A stretch of DNA of 64,000 nucleotides from Edolisoma coerulescens. Taxonomy: Eukaryota > Chordata > Aves > Passeriformes > Campephagidae. A model generated the notes under the pieces. It ran no database searches. It was not told the origin of the DNA and worked only from the letters and a program-made list of their open reading frames with translations. Shown in pieces: positions 12,715 through 26,365 of this stretch (positions are counted from its first letter, which is position 1; each line of letters begins with the position of its first letter). The DNA is taken from assembly GCA_013397115.1 (NCBI GenBank), contig VWZW01000485.1:240884-304883 (forward strand). Reading direction: 5' to 3'. The position numbers and the translations under genes were made by a program.

Positions 12715-15700
12715 ATCATACCTGGGTATCTCCTTACTGCACAGCAGCTGCAGGGCAACCTTGCTCTTCCACAGCTCCCAAATGTTTATTCTGGAATGTC
12801 AGGGAGAGCAAATAAATTACGGAATCAGGGAGATGGAAAAGTAGCGCTACGCTGCAAGAAACGCAGCTGATCAAATGGAGCAGAGAACAAATCTAAGAGG
12901 AAAGTTGGCAAGATCAGCCTTTTGTTAAGTGCTAGACAGCCTCTGAATTATCTGTATTGCATCATCAGCACAGCACATTTGATCATTCTGAACAAAGCTT
13001 TTAGACTTTTAAGTATCTAAGATGGGACACTAAATAGTACTCTCTAAAACCTCATTTTGAAAGGAAATATTTAGGTATATTCCTATCCTGAATACTGATT
13101 CATTTCTGCTGTGGGCTGTATCTCTCTATCTTGTTTATTTAAACCAGAATTCATAGGGATGAAGAGTTTTTTGTTTCATTTTTAGAGCACTTGGGACAAT
13201 ATTCTTGATTTTCATTAACACTATTGTATAATTATATATTAGATTTGAAACTAATACATAAATGAATAACGTACTAAATAAATTATTTATATTGAGGTAA
13301 TAAAAAAAATGTTGTATCACCCTGAGCGGGGATATGGGAGTGCAAGAGCAACTCATATTGCTAAATGTATAACCATCTTTCACATAAATTACAAAAACCA
13401 GTAAATTAAATAAAAACCAACAAGAGAAAGCATGAGCTGACAAAGACAGCAGGGGTGTCTATGGGGCTGTGATAATGAGCATTTAGAACCACTGCCAAAG
13501 TTATTAACCTGGCCCAAGCAAACTACGTTTCAGAAAACGAATACTCTGAAAGGTTCCAGTGTGCTCACATCCTACAGGGCAACCCAAGACTGAATTTTTG
13601 CATTTCAAACTCATTATCTTAAGAGCTGGAAAAGCTGAAATTTAGAAGATCACTCACATTACTCTCTTTCAGAAAACTTTTGGTAAAAACCTGTTTTCCA
13701 TACAAAATATAAGTGGATTTAGCTACAATTGCCAGTGGGATCACCAATACCTGTTACCACAATAACTTCTCAACAGAGGGATGCCTTCCCTATAATATTA
13801 TTTCTACAGTAAAACACGTTAAACATTAAGTTCAAATGTCAGGTAGGCTCAGCCTCAGCTAAACTTTAGCTCTGAGTAGTTTACAGCTCTCGTGCAACGT
13901 CACAGCGCTAAGAGCCTTCATTTTCGTGCCCACGTAGAAGCCACCCAGCCCTCCTGACACAGAGCGGACAGGAAAGTTGTTCATTACTGCTGAACACAAC
14001 AACTGTGCTAAAACAACACTGGGCTCTTCCTTAAATCCGCAAGAATGGGAATTCTAGAGGAGAGTCCCTTGACTGAGGCCGTGGGACAAGGTACTCTAAA
14101 GACACAAGGTATAATAAATACCCTGCTCTTGCAAAACACAAGTGCTAAAGATCAAGTTCCAAAGAGAAGAAGAACCAAACTCCACTTGTCGAGTGAGATG
14201 TCTGAGATAAGTTAATTCCAGTATCTCTGAGGGGCAACACACACATTCCCCCCAAAGCAGCTTCCCAGGGAGTGCTGCTCGGGCCAGAGCCAGGCAGAAA
14301 CCCCGGACCTCGAATGACTCAACACTGGCATTTGACAAAGCCAGCTCCCACTACCTGACCATATTCCTCATTTTTTCATTAGACAGCACCAAAACCAGCC
14401 TGGAATACATGGATAAACCTCCGAGAATGGTAAACTTCACCGCCCATCAATTTGTGCTGCTGAGACCTTCTCCGAAGCCAAGTGACAAACGTAAGGGATC
14501 CATGTCAGAGATGTATTTGTGACCACTTTGGGATGTACTTTCCAAAACAGAAATTCAACTTTTAGGAAACATTACCATTTTAACAAGCAATGGTACGCAC
14601 TAACAGAGCCCTAGAAATAGCTTTACAATTGAAACATTACACATACTAACCGCTATTTATACTTCAATATGTCAGCCTTAAATATTTACTTTTCCACTCA
14701 CTTAGTTTACATGTTGTGCCAGCAGAGCACCTTCTTGCATTATTTAAAGAGCTTACAGAAATTTAAAACTATCAGAGCAATAAGGAAAAGTATTATAAAA
14801 TTAATCAAATTAAACGATGAGGCAAAACATATTTGCTACTTTTCATGCAAAAATTAATTTCATGCAGAGATGCACGATTTTTACAAGTAATTAGGTACTT
14901 TGCATTATTCATTCTGATTTAAAAAAAACCCAACTTTTTTTGAAAAGCAAACTGTTTTGAACTTTAAACTCTATCCAGGCTTTCCATTGCTACATGGAGA
15001 CCATTCACCAGCTGGCAGCATTATGTTATTCCCCTGCCCCATGGGCTCTGAAAAGCCAACAAGTAAGTTCAGAGTAAGCAAATGTTTATAGGTAAAGCTG
15101 CACACCACACAGCTGTACCAGCAGTTACTGGACATTTTTCCCAGAAAGCAAACGGGCTGGGAAGCTGTATTTTGACAAGAAAAGTTGTTTCCTTTTACGG
15201 CCCAGAGCTGGTGGCTGTGGTCTGGGGCGGGAAGGCAGTGGGCAAGCACCCCGTGCTTCATCTGATGGCACTGTCATCCCTGGTCCAACTGTTCTTCCCA
15301 GAGTCACTCTGATAATTCCCTTCTAGCACTCATTTTCAAGTGCAGAAGAGGCACTCCAGATAGGATACTGTATTATTTACTTTCCCTTTTGCTCTATTTT
15401 AGGTCCCATAAACCCAGAGTTTAAACAAACGACTCGGATTGAAAATGGTTTATGGGCACTTCCTAGCCCATTGGATTTGGGCTCCTCTCCTGCAAAGGAA
15501 CCAAGATAGGGCTCAGCTACTCTGCCACTTACTTTTCTATTTGTATATTTAAACTTTTATGCCATTAAAACCAGCTAAAATGGATTTTGAAGAACAAATG
15601 GCCTGGAAATTCACCACCAATTCACCAACACTGAGATTGCACAATGTCCCACATGACGGCCTATATAAAATTAAAAGGATTACTATGACCGTTTCCAATC

Positions 15701-16752
15701 AAGTTTTTGGCTGTTTCTTTGGGAATTCTGAACTGATGGGCATTTAAGCTAGAACAACTGCAACGAACAAAACAAGAGAGCTGAGGAAGTGGGAAAGCCC
15801 TGTAGCAGATGAGCTGCAGACAGACAAGGAACACCTGTCCCGGAGCAGATCTGCTGAGCAGGTTCCCCACCAGCCCCCCTGGCTACTTACTTCATTTACT
15901 CCCTTTGCTTCAGCTTTTCACTCTTCAGTTGTATCAAACACTGAACCAGCCCTTTTTTGTGGCTTTAATCTCAGAGTGGAAACCTGGAAGGAAAGACTGG
16001 AAGGAAGGAAAGGGCAATGGGGAAAAGTAAGACGCTGGAGGCATGGAAGAAAAACATTTCTATAAGGAAGATAAAACAAATTTTCCAAAGGGTAATTGGA
16101 AATTCAACTACTCTAATCTACATGGAAAGTGGAAGGCCAAGAAATCAGGGCTCAACACTGCATCATATTACAAACAGCAAAGCCTAATTACCTCCCCTAC
16201 TTAAAAATCCTTACCTAACTTCTGATCTTTTCTAACACAAAGCAAAACTGACATTTTGATAAAGGCAAACTCCAAGCAGCATTTCACAACCACTCCAGCA
16301 GCAGAGAAGAACCAGCCTCTTAAACTGAATGCACTTTCCCACGTGGTTCTTTACTTTAATTTGAATAGAAGTTACACTCATGAGAGGAGAGGGGGAGAAC
16401 CAGCAAAGAAAGAAGAAAAACCAGAGTGCAAGCGAGCAGTAGGAATGGAGGGATACAGCCTGAGGGGCATTAATGCCGAGCCTGGAGGTCGAACTGTAGG
16501 GATGTAGCTTTGCTGGTCAGTTATTTGCATAAGCTTACAGGCATGGGAAAACTGCAAAGGTTGTCAGGAAACACAAAACCTCCTGTGATGGAAAATCCTG
16601 CAGAGAAACGCATCCTGGTCACCGCCTGAGCCCCAGCCTGGTTGGGCTTCTCTGCTCCTCCAGCAAACAATGTGCAACTCCAGCAATTCTGAAAAAAACT
16701 GAGTTCGGAAACGGAATGGAAAAATTAAAAAACTCGTCTCCTTTCCATCAAA

Positions 16753-16941
16753 AGCACTGGCACAGGATGCCCAGAGAAGCTGTGGCTGCCCCTGGATCTC
16801 TGGAAGTGTCCAAGGCCAGGTTGGACAGGGCTTGGAGCAGCCTGGGACAGTGGAAGGTGTCCCTGCCCATGGCAGGGGGTAGGACTGGATGAGTTTTAAG
16901 GTCCTCCAACCCAAACCAGTCTGTGATTCCATGATTCTGTG
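16753..16941 (+). mobile_element. CR1 LINE 3'-end fragment
   Basis: It begins at 'gcactggcacaggatgccc' and ends with 'cccaaaccagtctgtgattccatgattctgtg', the CR1 3' end with its 8-bp tail units. It is 5'-truncated and in plus orientation. Confidence 0.9.
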
Positions 16942-17714
16942 CGAAGGAGGGATTTAGATTATTGGAGTAAATCTCAGGTCTATTCAAATTACATTGATCC
17001 CAAAGGAGTGGGAGACTGGAGAAACAGGCCACCAGTTCTCCTCGTTGTTTCTTGCGAATGTGCTGTATCATAGCAAGGGCTTCAAATGAGTGAAATATAT
17101 TTATACTTTGCTTTTCTTCCCCAAACGAAGTTTAAAACTCGGTTTCCACAACCTGTAGATAGGGAGATCAAAATGAGTTAGGGACATAGCTCCCACTGTA
17201 ATTTTAGATTGCAAATTAAAGGCAAGGCATAGCCTGGAGAAGCTCAGGGATTGTGGAAGTTCAGTGTTGTAGAAACTGTTTAAATTGTAAGAAGGTTATA
17301 ATGGGAAATTTAAATAATTAGATCTGGCACTGTTACATCAGACTTGAACAAAACCAAATAAAAGATTCTAGTTTCAAACTCAGAGAGAGAACAAATTACT
17401 GAGGAAACTGGATACAAACATACACTGGCAGCCTTTCGTAATAAACACGGCCCTGTGCAATTTAACAAGGAAATTAAAGAAGTATAAAAATTAATAAAAT
17501 AGATGCAAAGAAACCCTTACGTAAGAGCCCTGGTAAAAATGAATCAAAAAAATACAGTTCCCTAAAACTTGCTGAGACCCTTAAAAATTAGTACTTCAAG
17601 GCAACAATTTTCCCAATCATGAAAAGAAACAGAATTTATTTTTAAAAAACCTAAAACAACACAAAACCCAAATAAAACCACCAAAAAAAGGCACCACAAA
17701 ACCCCAAACTGTGC

Positions 17715-17737
17715 GGGGGGGGGGGGGGAGAGAGAGG
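17715..17737. repeat. G14 homopolymer followed by AG repeat
   Basis: Fourteen consecutive G (17715-17728), then AGAGAGAG. Such runs are length-unstable and prone to sequencing error. Confidence 0.95.
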
Positions 17738-17993
17738 GAAGACAGTCTCAGGTTTTCGGTACCTAAAAACACCCCTTGAAGTGCTCCTCCCCTAAGGATA
17801 TTTTGATCTTAGTCACATGGGTTTTTTAAGGTATTTTTATTTAGTCTCCCTGTAGATAACTGCAAGGAGAGAGCTGCTAACACGGTATTAAATTAATGAT
17901 TTGATGGCTGCCCTCATGGCTGAGAGAGGCATTAAGTCTGAAATATTACCAACAAAACCATTAGGGCTCAGCAACCTCAGAGAACACTTACAG

Positions 17994-18016
17994 ACACACA
18001 CACACACACACACACA
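17994..18016. repeat. CA microsatellite
   Basis: An uninterrupted (AC)n run of 23 bp in the ADCY9 intron. Confidence 0.97.
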
Positions 18017-19788
18017 TACAGCTTCCATCACTTGCCAACTTTGTCTCAATCAAAAAATCAGATTTATTTTCTTATTCTTTGATATTTACCTGCCTATTGA
18101 TAAGACTATACAATTGTACAGGTAGATAAGGAAAAATGAAAATAAGAAGAGAAAATATTTGAGAATGTCTTACGATACACGCGTTCCTGTTTGCACGAAG
18201 GGGAAATGGATCTTTTCCTACTGCTCATATTTTCACCCAAATCACCTATTTTTCATTTTCATCTGACCATTTGCAACATAATTTTGGAAAACATACAGAA
18301 AGAACAGCTCACACAAAAACTTTTCCACATAGCCACATCTGGTTTGTTTTTGTAAGTTTAGACAGTGTAAGTGAAGTTTCCAGTTAAATGGACTTGGAAA
18401 TGCAAGAATTGCAGAGCAGGGCAGAATAAATTCCAACGACAAACACACTTGTAATAACAAAAACTTATCACCCAAGTGTACCCACAACAAAAGCACCTTC
18501 AGACCAGGGATCAGCAGCTCTGCAAACCAAGGCCTGGCTCAGTGCACTGGGATTGGACTCAGCTGGCCAAGGAAACATGGATAAGCACGGAAAGAGAAGA
18601 CACAACAGGGAGATTTGCTCCCACATGGGCGACGCTGCCCTGGGCTGCCACATCCACCTGCCAGGGACATGGGCTGCTCCTGCAGCACCAGCACCAAGGA
18701 TGGAAAGAGACATCCAGCTTCTAGCTTTGTATATGGAAAGGCTGCAGCATCCAAAGGTTTTCACATCAAAAGCAAAACAACCCCCAAACATTCCTTTGTG
18801 ATGTATTTTTTTCAGTTCTGAACTAACTGAATCAATGGATTTATTTATATACCTACACATGTGCATATAAAGACAAAAATTAATATAATTTGATGTTGGA
18901 TTTCTACCAATAGGAAAAACTTTGGTAATGAGAAGCAGATACTGATTGCAGGCTAAAATAGAAAAGAAGCAAAAAAGAGACAGTAACCCTCAGAAGCCCC
19001 TTGCTCTGCTCAGCAGGCTGTCATCAGGGGTAGGGCAACAAGCAACTGTTCCACACCACATTTCCCTTCCAGAAATGGGTACCATGATATCAACATGCAG
19101 CTTGCACTGTGCGGGCAAACCTGGATCTGTGCACCCCTGAGCTCCTCAGGGGCAACACACCACTGAGATGGGCCACCTCCATCCCAATGGTGAGGAAAGG
19201 CACAGCTCCAGCATTACATTGCTGCTCCCTGTGGCTTTTGATGACAGCAAAGATCATCTCTATCTACTTTGAATGGAACAATTCTCTTTCATTCCATGTC
19301 CTGGATGAGCCAGGCAGTTCACAACACACAAAAAAACCCAAAACAACAACCTCAGTAAATCAGCAACAGCTCTATGCCAAATTATTCAAATTATTCAGAA
19401 AGAGGATTAAAATTCTTGCAATGCCATCTTGCTGAAATACTGTGTGGTTATTCCCAGCGGCATAGAAGCAATCCATCCCTACAATCCATGGCTGCTCCAG
19501 CTTCCTGATGCCCCCTCGGAGCTGCTGAGTTACCTTCTCACCACTCTGGGCCTCACCTGCCCCAAGGCCACAGCCCAAATGTTCCCACAGAGTCCCTTAA
19601 CCCTGGCTGGAGGTGTTGGTGCTCCCCCCCCACAGCAGTGCCCTTGCAGCAGTTTAAGCGCAGCGCTTCCAGCTCCAGCTCTTTCCCCCTCCACAGGCAG
19701 CCCTTTCCTTGTCTGGAGAACGTGGCCATCTCTCCCACCTGGAGCTTCTTCCTCCACACTAACACAACTGCAGTTCCTTGCTCTTTCA

Positions 19789-19822
19789 TATCCATCCATC
19801 CATCCATCCCTCCCTCCCTCCC
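19789..19822. repeat. (ATCC)n/(TCCC)n microsatellite
   Basis: ATCC units change into TCCC units within 34 bp, a compound tetranucleotide repeat in the ADCY9 intron. Confidence 0.93.
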
Positions 19823-22800
19823 AATTGTTCTCTTACAGGCTCTCTCCATTTGGTTCACATCTCTTTAACTGATGTTTCTTCTATTATTGAAACAACTTCT
19901 GAGATTTAAGGACTAAACAAAAAACACCCCCCAAAAAGTGCTTCAGATTAGTTTCCTCCAGATTTCGACTTCTTACAGTTTCTTCCCTCACACTGTCACC
20001 CACCATGCTTTTGGCTTCTAACTCCCCACTGCCTTCCAGCTTTTCCAAATACCATCACGAAATTCCTCTCTAATTTACTTCTCAGAAGATACAATCTAAT
20101 GGGTAATTAAAAATAAAAAAGAGAATTTAGGAATAACTATTTTCCCTGAACAGCTTCCATCCCGTTAAAATATTTTGCTGTCATAATGCCTACAGGGATT
20201 ATCTTCAGTTGCAAGAGAACAATGAAAACAAACACTTAAAAATTATCTAAAAAAGCCACAATATTTTGAGAAAAGCTGCCATGGTGCTATTGGACCTTGG
20301 AAACTTGCACCAAAATATGTGAGATATTGCTCAGAGGTCAGTTTTGCTCTTCAGTTCTACAGCTAGAAACAATAATAGTGCTAATATCTGCAAATCTCAC
20401 CTTTCCTATTTCATATCAGCAAATTACATTGGGAACACTATTACAACTTCCACCACAAAATCCACCACTACCTCCACTTGTTTATGCTTTTGAATTATCG
20501 GCAAACAAATACTAAAGAACACTGAAGTAAACAAAAAGAAGGGACTAAACGAATTAACATACAATCAACTACCTGAAATAAATAGAAATATGGAGTATTT
20601 TTTATGGGGGGACAAGGACTGCAAAGTTTGTTTATAAAGGAGTCTGGTTCTCTTCCAAGTTTCACGTTCCAGCCTGAAAATAACTTCTTAAAACAGCTGT
20701 CAGGTTTTTTTGGGAGGAGGATCTACCAGCAAATATGACCTTTCTTTAGAGCACACAAGTTATCATGGGTTGTGCTTCACGGAGAAAATTCAACTCCTGT
20801 GTGGCCCCTAAAATCTGCAATTAAGAACATGGAAGAGCATCCAGAAGGAAAACCCAGCCTTCATGGAGAACTCACAAAATAGAGAAGCACCATGGTCTCA
20901 GTGCTCAGGAGGCCATGGGAATTAATCATCCTCCACTGGGCCAAAAATCAGCTGTTAATCTTCCTTTCACTTAGATACTTTTAAAAACTTTTTTTCACCA
21001 ATTAGTATCTTACTTAAGTAGATTTAAAAAAAATTAAAATCAAAAATGACAATATATTTAAAAATCAAGCAATTAAAGCTCCAAATCTCATAATAGTATA
21101 TTTTAAAGTCAAACACGAAGAAATGCAACAACTTACTGACTGTGCTGTAAACATCACTTTAGTGATGACCTCTTAGATTATCATGGTTTATATACATTTG
21201 CTCTCCGCTGTCTTGGCTGATAAAACAACAGCTAAAACCAAGTAAACTTTTTTGTACAAGGTATACTGACAGTTCAAAAACTCCCAGTTTCTCCACACAT
21301 GGAGACACGTTCACAACAGAAGTACTAACATAAACAGTTGTGCTAAGTAGTCCCTGTATCCAAAACAGTCAACTATTAGCTGGATATATTTACTGAATCA
21401 GTCACTTCCACATCTGGCACAGGTAGAGGCTCCTCCACGTTTTAAAGGTCTTGGAATTTTCTTTGGGGAGTATGAAATAACAAAAATCATCCTGGATATA
21501 CTGTTGCTGCTGCAGTATGTTCTTTCTATCTTCAACATCCAAAAAAGTTAAATTTTGGTTCAGGAAACAGCAGGAATTGCCCAGGATGCAAAGCAGCATC
21601 AGAAAACTTTACACCATTAAAGAATCACTTCCTTCCTCCCAAGAAAGTGTCACTTAAAACCCCTCTGTCTTCTAGAGCCAGTCTGACATTGCAAAAGAAA
21701 GAGAAGTCATTAGCTGCTTTGTATTAAAACAGACAAACAAACAAATTACCAAAAAACACCATTTCAAATGCTGCTGCGCTGAACCTGCAATCCTTTATCC
21801 TGCTTTTGGAATGACAATACCTGGTATCCCCACAGTCCCCCAGCTCTTTTCATTCTAATATCCAAATGCAGATTTAACTTTTTAAGACCTCCAGCTATTT
21901 TATGAAGTACAATTCTCCCCTTTATTCCCCCTTCAACATATGAACAAAAATGCAGTAGGTAGAAAATGTGTGGGACTGTGATATGAGAAAATACTTCCAC
22001 TTCAGTACAAAAAGAGTGAGACACCCTGTGTCCCATGGAACAATAATACTAATTTTAGCTACTCACTATTCACTGTTTAGTCTATTTAACCGTGCGCAAG
22101 GGACAAACATCTGGATTTATGGACAAACCTGAAACACAGCATTTTGGGAACTACTGTCACCAAAACATTAGCACAGTTTCTTATGAATAAATGAGCTCAT
22201 GTCCCTGCCTCAGCACAGACCAGCACTTCGTGTCACTCATGAACCACAAACACAATTTAGAAGTGAACACAGGTATGATTGCTTGGGATTTAAACCTGGG
22301 TTTAGGATTCCCGTAGCAGAATACACAGTAGAAATCTCAAGCAAGGCAACGCTTCATCACCACATCTTCAGGATGTGTCTGGTGTCACATTAAAAATTCC
22401 TCACATTGGCAACAATTACACTTCACGGAACAGGAAACTGAGGCAGGGTTTTCTAGAAGTTTGTTAGAGCAAGCAGGAACACCACAAAACAGCCCCTGAG
22501 ACACCCAACAAGAGCTCAAAGTGGAGTTGGATCGAGGACCCACTTCCTCTGGCAGGGTACTGAATGGGCACAGCCAAAAAATTATACATTCAGACAGTCA
22601 AATGTGTAGACAAGGGGGTTTTAGGAATGGGCTCCACAGCTACAGATGAGGAGTTTATTCATTAGGAAAATTAAAGGACTCTATAATACAGTTTTCAAAC
22701 CAGGCACCTGACCCACCCTTTACCGCAACATCCATGCAAAAGTAACACACCTTTAATCCACACCAGTTACTCAAATACCTAGTGATCTTTCCAGTGCCTG

Positions 22801-23577
22801 TACTGTGCCAATGTGGGAGAGTTTTATCCCCTGACAAAGGAAAGAGTAAACACTAAAGAGTAAAATTTCATCCCCATTTATTACAATTCAGCTATATAGT
22901 AATATAGAAATATCCAAATGTATATAAACCAAACATTTATTTCAGGCTTTCTTGAAAGTAAAGGGTGTTTTCCTTCAATTTAGGAGACAGGGCAAAGTCA
23001 TATGAGGAAAAGAAAGAGCTGAGAAAATGAGAATCATTTCTTTGTCCTGCAAGGTTCTAACAGAGCCATGACCAGCTCCAGCATAGGGATGGGATCCTTG
23101 CTGAATTTGCTCAATTGTGGCCCAGCCATGAATTCAGGCTGCCTCACCTTCCTTCCTTCCTTGATAATGCACAGCTCCTCAGCTGCGTGGAGCAGCACAG
23201 CACACATGGAGTAGGTTATTGGGGTCTTTCTGCTGTCACTATGTGAACACAAACCTCACTGGGGCTCAGCCCCACTGGCTCCTCAGCATGTGAGGAGCCT
23301 TGGTAGCAGCACAGGCTTAATTAGTTCAATACTGCTCCTTGCCTGAGAGGTGCCTCAGTCCACAATTACAGACCCAAGGATGAACCCTTTCAGAGACCAT
23401 CTAATACCAGCTACACTTCACTGGCTCACTCTCCATAAGATTGTCCTCCAATAGTCATTGCAGCAGGGTTGTAATTTTATATATATATTGGAAGGACAAT
23501 AAAAACTCTCATAAATACTGTAGGCCATCCTTCTTCTGACCCCAAAATCTGTGTTTATAGCGTAACTCTTTGTGTTC

Positions 23578-23750
23578 ATTGCCCAGAGAAGCTGGGGCTG
23601 CCCCTGGATCCCTGGAAGTGTCCAAGGCCAGGTTGGATGGGGCTTGGAGCAACCTGGGCTAGTGGAAGGTGTCCCTGCCCATGGCAGGGGCTGGAACTGG
23701 ATGAGCTTTAAGGTCCCTTCCAACCCAAGCCATGCTGCGATTCTGTGATT
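23578..23750 (+). mobile_element. CR1 LINE 3'-end fragment
   Basis: It begins at TTGCCCAGAGAAGCTGGGGC and runs through 'ggtgtccctgcccatggcag' to 'ccaacccaagccatgctgcgattctgtgatt'. It is a 5'-truncated CR1 in plus orientation. Confidence 0.9.
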
Positions 23751-24113
23751 TTATACTGAATCACCTAAATACAGCAGCAAAGACTTTTAGAGCAACATTT
23801 TGCTTTACTTATATCAGTGAGTCATAGGCTACATTTAAAGCTGTTTTATTTAGACAAGCTATAGGCATGCTCAATGTATATTAAATGCAGTTCCTGAATT
23901 GTGCTATGTATTTCCCTCACCCAGGCTGTTGTGTTACCATAACATCCCAAAGATGACATCTAACACACACAGTCACATTATTTCCACAAATCAATAATTC
24001 TGCTGTTAAAACCAACCAGCTCCTCTTTTAAGTGACACAATTCTAACTGTAAACTTCAATAAGTGCCATCTGAATTCGGAGGACTCGGTGTTTCAAAAGC
24101 TGCCCCAAACACT

Positions 24114-24133
24114 GGGGTATGGTGGGGTATGGT
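24114..24133. repeat. Two tandem copies of a 10-bp unit
   Basis: GGGGTATGGT occurs twice, head to tail, without mismatch. Confidence 0.9.
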
Positions 24134-25104
24134 CCAACTCCTGCACTTACTAAGCAGCACAAGAATTAACAAATCCTTTGCTCCGAATGAGGTAGACAAA
24201 TAACGCCCCGTCAGCACAATGCCGCTCCATTACAGCAGCAGCAGCACAACTCACAGTAATTTATGACCCTCTTGGCTGCACGCTTGGCTATGGCTGATAT
24301 TAGGATCATACAACTCCCATCACAACCTAAATCCATAAATACATAAGTAATACAGTTTCTTTAAGTGCTCTGCAAACACACTGCTTCAAAGAAGCACTGG
24401 TGAGGGTGGAAGAAGAGCAGGCAAATCTCCTAACTTGGAAAAACAAAATTTTAATCTGAATTTTAAGATAAATTCCAACTTTGTCACCTCCTGAAATCTT
24501 GGAAAGAATTAAATGCATAACAGATGTACTCCATTTTAAATATAGCCACATCACGCACGCGTTTTTTATAACACACAGAAAACACTGTGCCTGATAAAAA
24601 TGCCTCCCGTATGGTCTGATTCAGTTTCAGTACCCGATTATGGACACAAAATCATTCCTGATCAGCAAACAGCCATGGCCAAACTAGCTCTATCCCTGAA
24701 CAGGGACAAGCAACAAAGCAAAAGGATCATCCCAGTGCTTCATCAGGGCTCAGAAACCATCACCTTCCTGTCGGTATCCTCTGCCTTCACATTTAAAAAA
24801 TAGCATTCCTGATGTCCTGAAGCTCCCACCTTTTGTTACCAATAGGTAAGTTCTATGATGCTCCCTATTAAATAGAGCCAAGCAAAACTTTTATTAAGAA
24901 GTGTCACCAGTTCATGAACACATAGCCGTTCATACTACAAGAATTAAACACGTTTTCCAAGCTGACTAAACACGATTCAAGCATCTGATTGTGGAGAAAT
25001 AACAGACTGCGACAACAACTTGGAACATTTTCACATAAAAAACATTCTAAGGGTGCACATAGTTACTGAAATGCTATATATACACTAAACATGGGGAAAC
25101 AGAG

Positions 25105-25374
25105 TATGGAGTGACAGGAGAAGGGGGATGGGCTTCCCACTGATAGAGGGGTTAGATGGAATACTGGGAAGGAATTCTTCCCTTTGAGGGTGGTGAGGTT
25201 CTGGCACAGGGTGCCCAGAGAAGCTGTAGCTGCCCCTGGAAGTGTCCAAGGCCAGGATGGACGGGGCTTGGAGCAACCTGGGCTAGTGGAAGGTGTCCCT
25301 GCTCAAGGCAGGGGGGTGCAACTGGATGATCTTCAAAGTCCTTTCCAGCCCAAACCATTCCACAATTCTATGAA
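25105..25374 (+). mobile_element. CR1 LINE 3' fragment
   Basis: Plus orientation, from 'tatggagtgacaggagaagggg' to CAAACCATTCCACAATTCTA. A gap relative to its relatives occurs around 'gcccctggaagtgtccaagg', where the usual 'atccctg' is lost. It faces the minus-strand CR1 that starts at about 25893. Confidence 0.9.
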
Positions 25375-25892
25375 CTCAACAGCTTTACATAATTTAAGAT
25401 TTTTGGACTTATTTGTGGAAAACTATTGTCACATATCAAATTAAAGTATCTGACACAGGTAAGAAAACGTGACTTCAGTGAAGACCAGCAGATCTTTTGT
25501 TTATCTCTGTATCCACAGCAAATGCCAGCAGCAGCAATGTTTCATAACCAAAGACGTATATGTTATTTTAACATTCTCAGCAGAAAAATTCAGTTGCTGA
25601 TCATTAAGGATTCCAGAACCTCGGGTGAGGCACGGGGTGTGTATGTTTCTCTTAAATGGTTTATTGGAATTATGAAACAACTTATAAAAAATTTTCTCAT
25701 CCTCACGTGGTATTTTGAAGAACACTCTGCTTCTAGATGATGCCACATTGCCAAGCAGCAAGTAAAACATGAAACACTACTCATATTGTTTCATTAGTAA
25801 CTTACATGTACATGAGAGAGAATCTCTTTCATAACATGTATCTTACCAGCAAGGTCAGTCCCAAATAGGGAGTCAGACAGATGCAAACAATT

Positions 25893-26365
25893 TCACAGAA
25901 TCATGGAATGGTTTGGGTTAGAAAGGACCTTAAAGCCCATCCAGTTCCACCCCTGCCATGGGCAGGGACACCTTCCACTATCCCAGGTTTTTCCCCAGCC
26001 CTGTCCAATCTGGCCTTGGACACTTCCAGGGATCCAGGGGCAGCCACAGCTTCTCTGGGCACCCTGTGCCAGGGCCTCCCCAGCTCCCAGGGAATTAATT
26101 CCTTCCCAGTATCCCATCTAACCCTGCCCTCTGGCAGATGGAAGCCATTCCCCCTTGTCCTGTCCCTGCTGGCCCTTGTAAATAGTCCCTCTTCATGTTT
26201 CTTGTCAGCTCCCTTCAGGTACTGGAAAGCCACAATTAGGTCACCCCAAAGCCTTCTCTTCTCCAGGCTGAACATTCCCCATTCCCTCTGCGTTTCCTCA
26301 CAGAAGAGGAGCTCCATCCCTCTAATCAACTTAGTGGTCTCCTCTGGACCCACTCCAATTAAGAG
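25893..26365 (-). mobile_element. CR1 LINE 3' fragment
   Basis: The CR1 3' end is at the left (AGAATCATGGAATGGTTTGG) and internal sequence extends right through 'cttctcttctccaggctgaac' to 'gtctcctctggacccactccaatt'. The 181-residue plus-strand ORF here is CR1 antisense sequence, not a gene. Confidence 0.92.
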
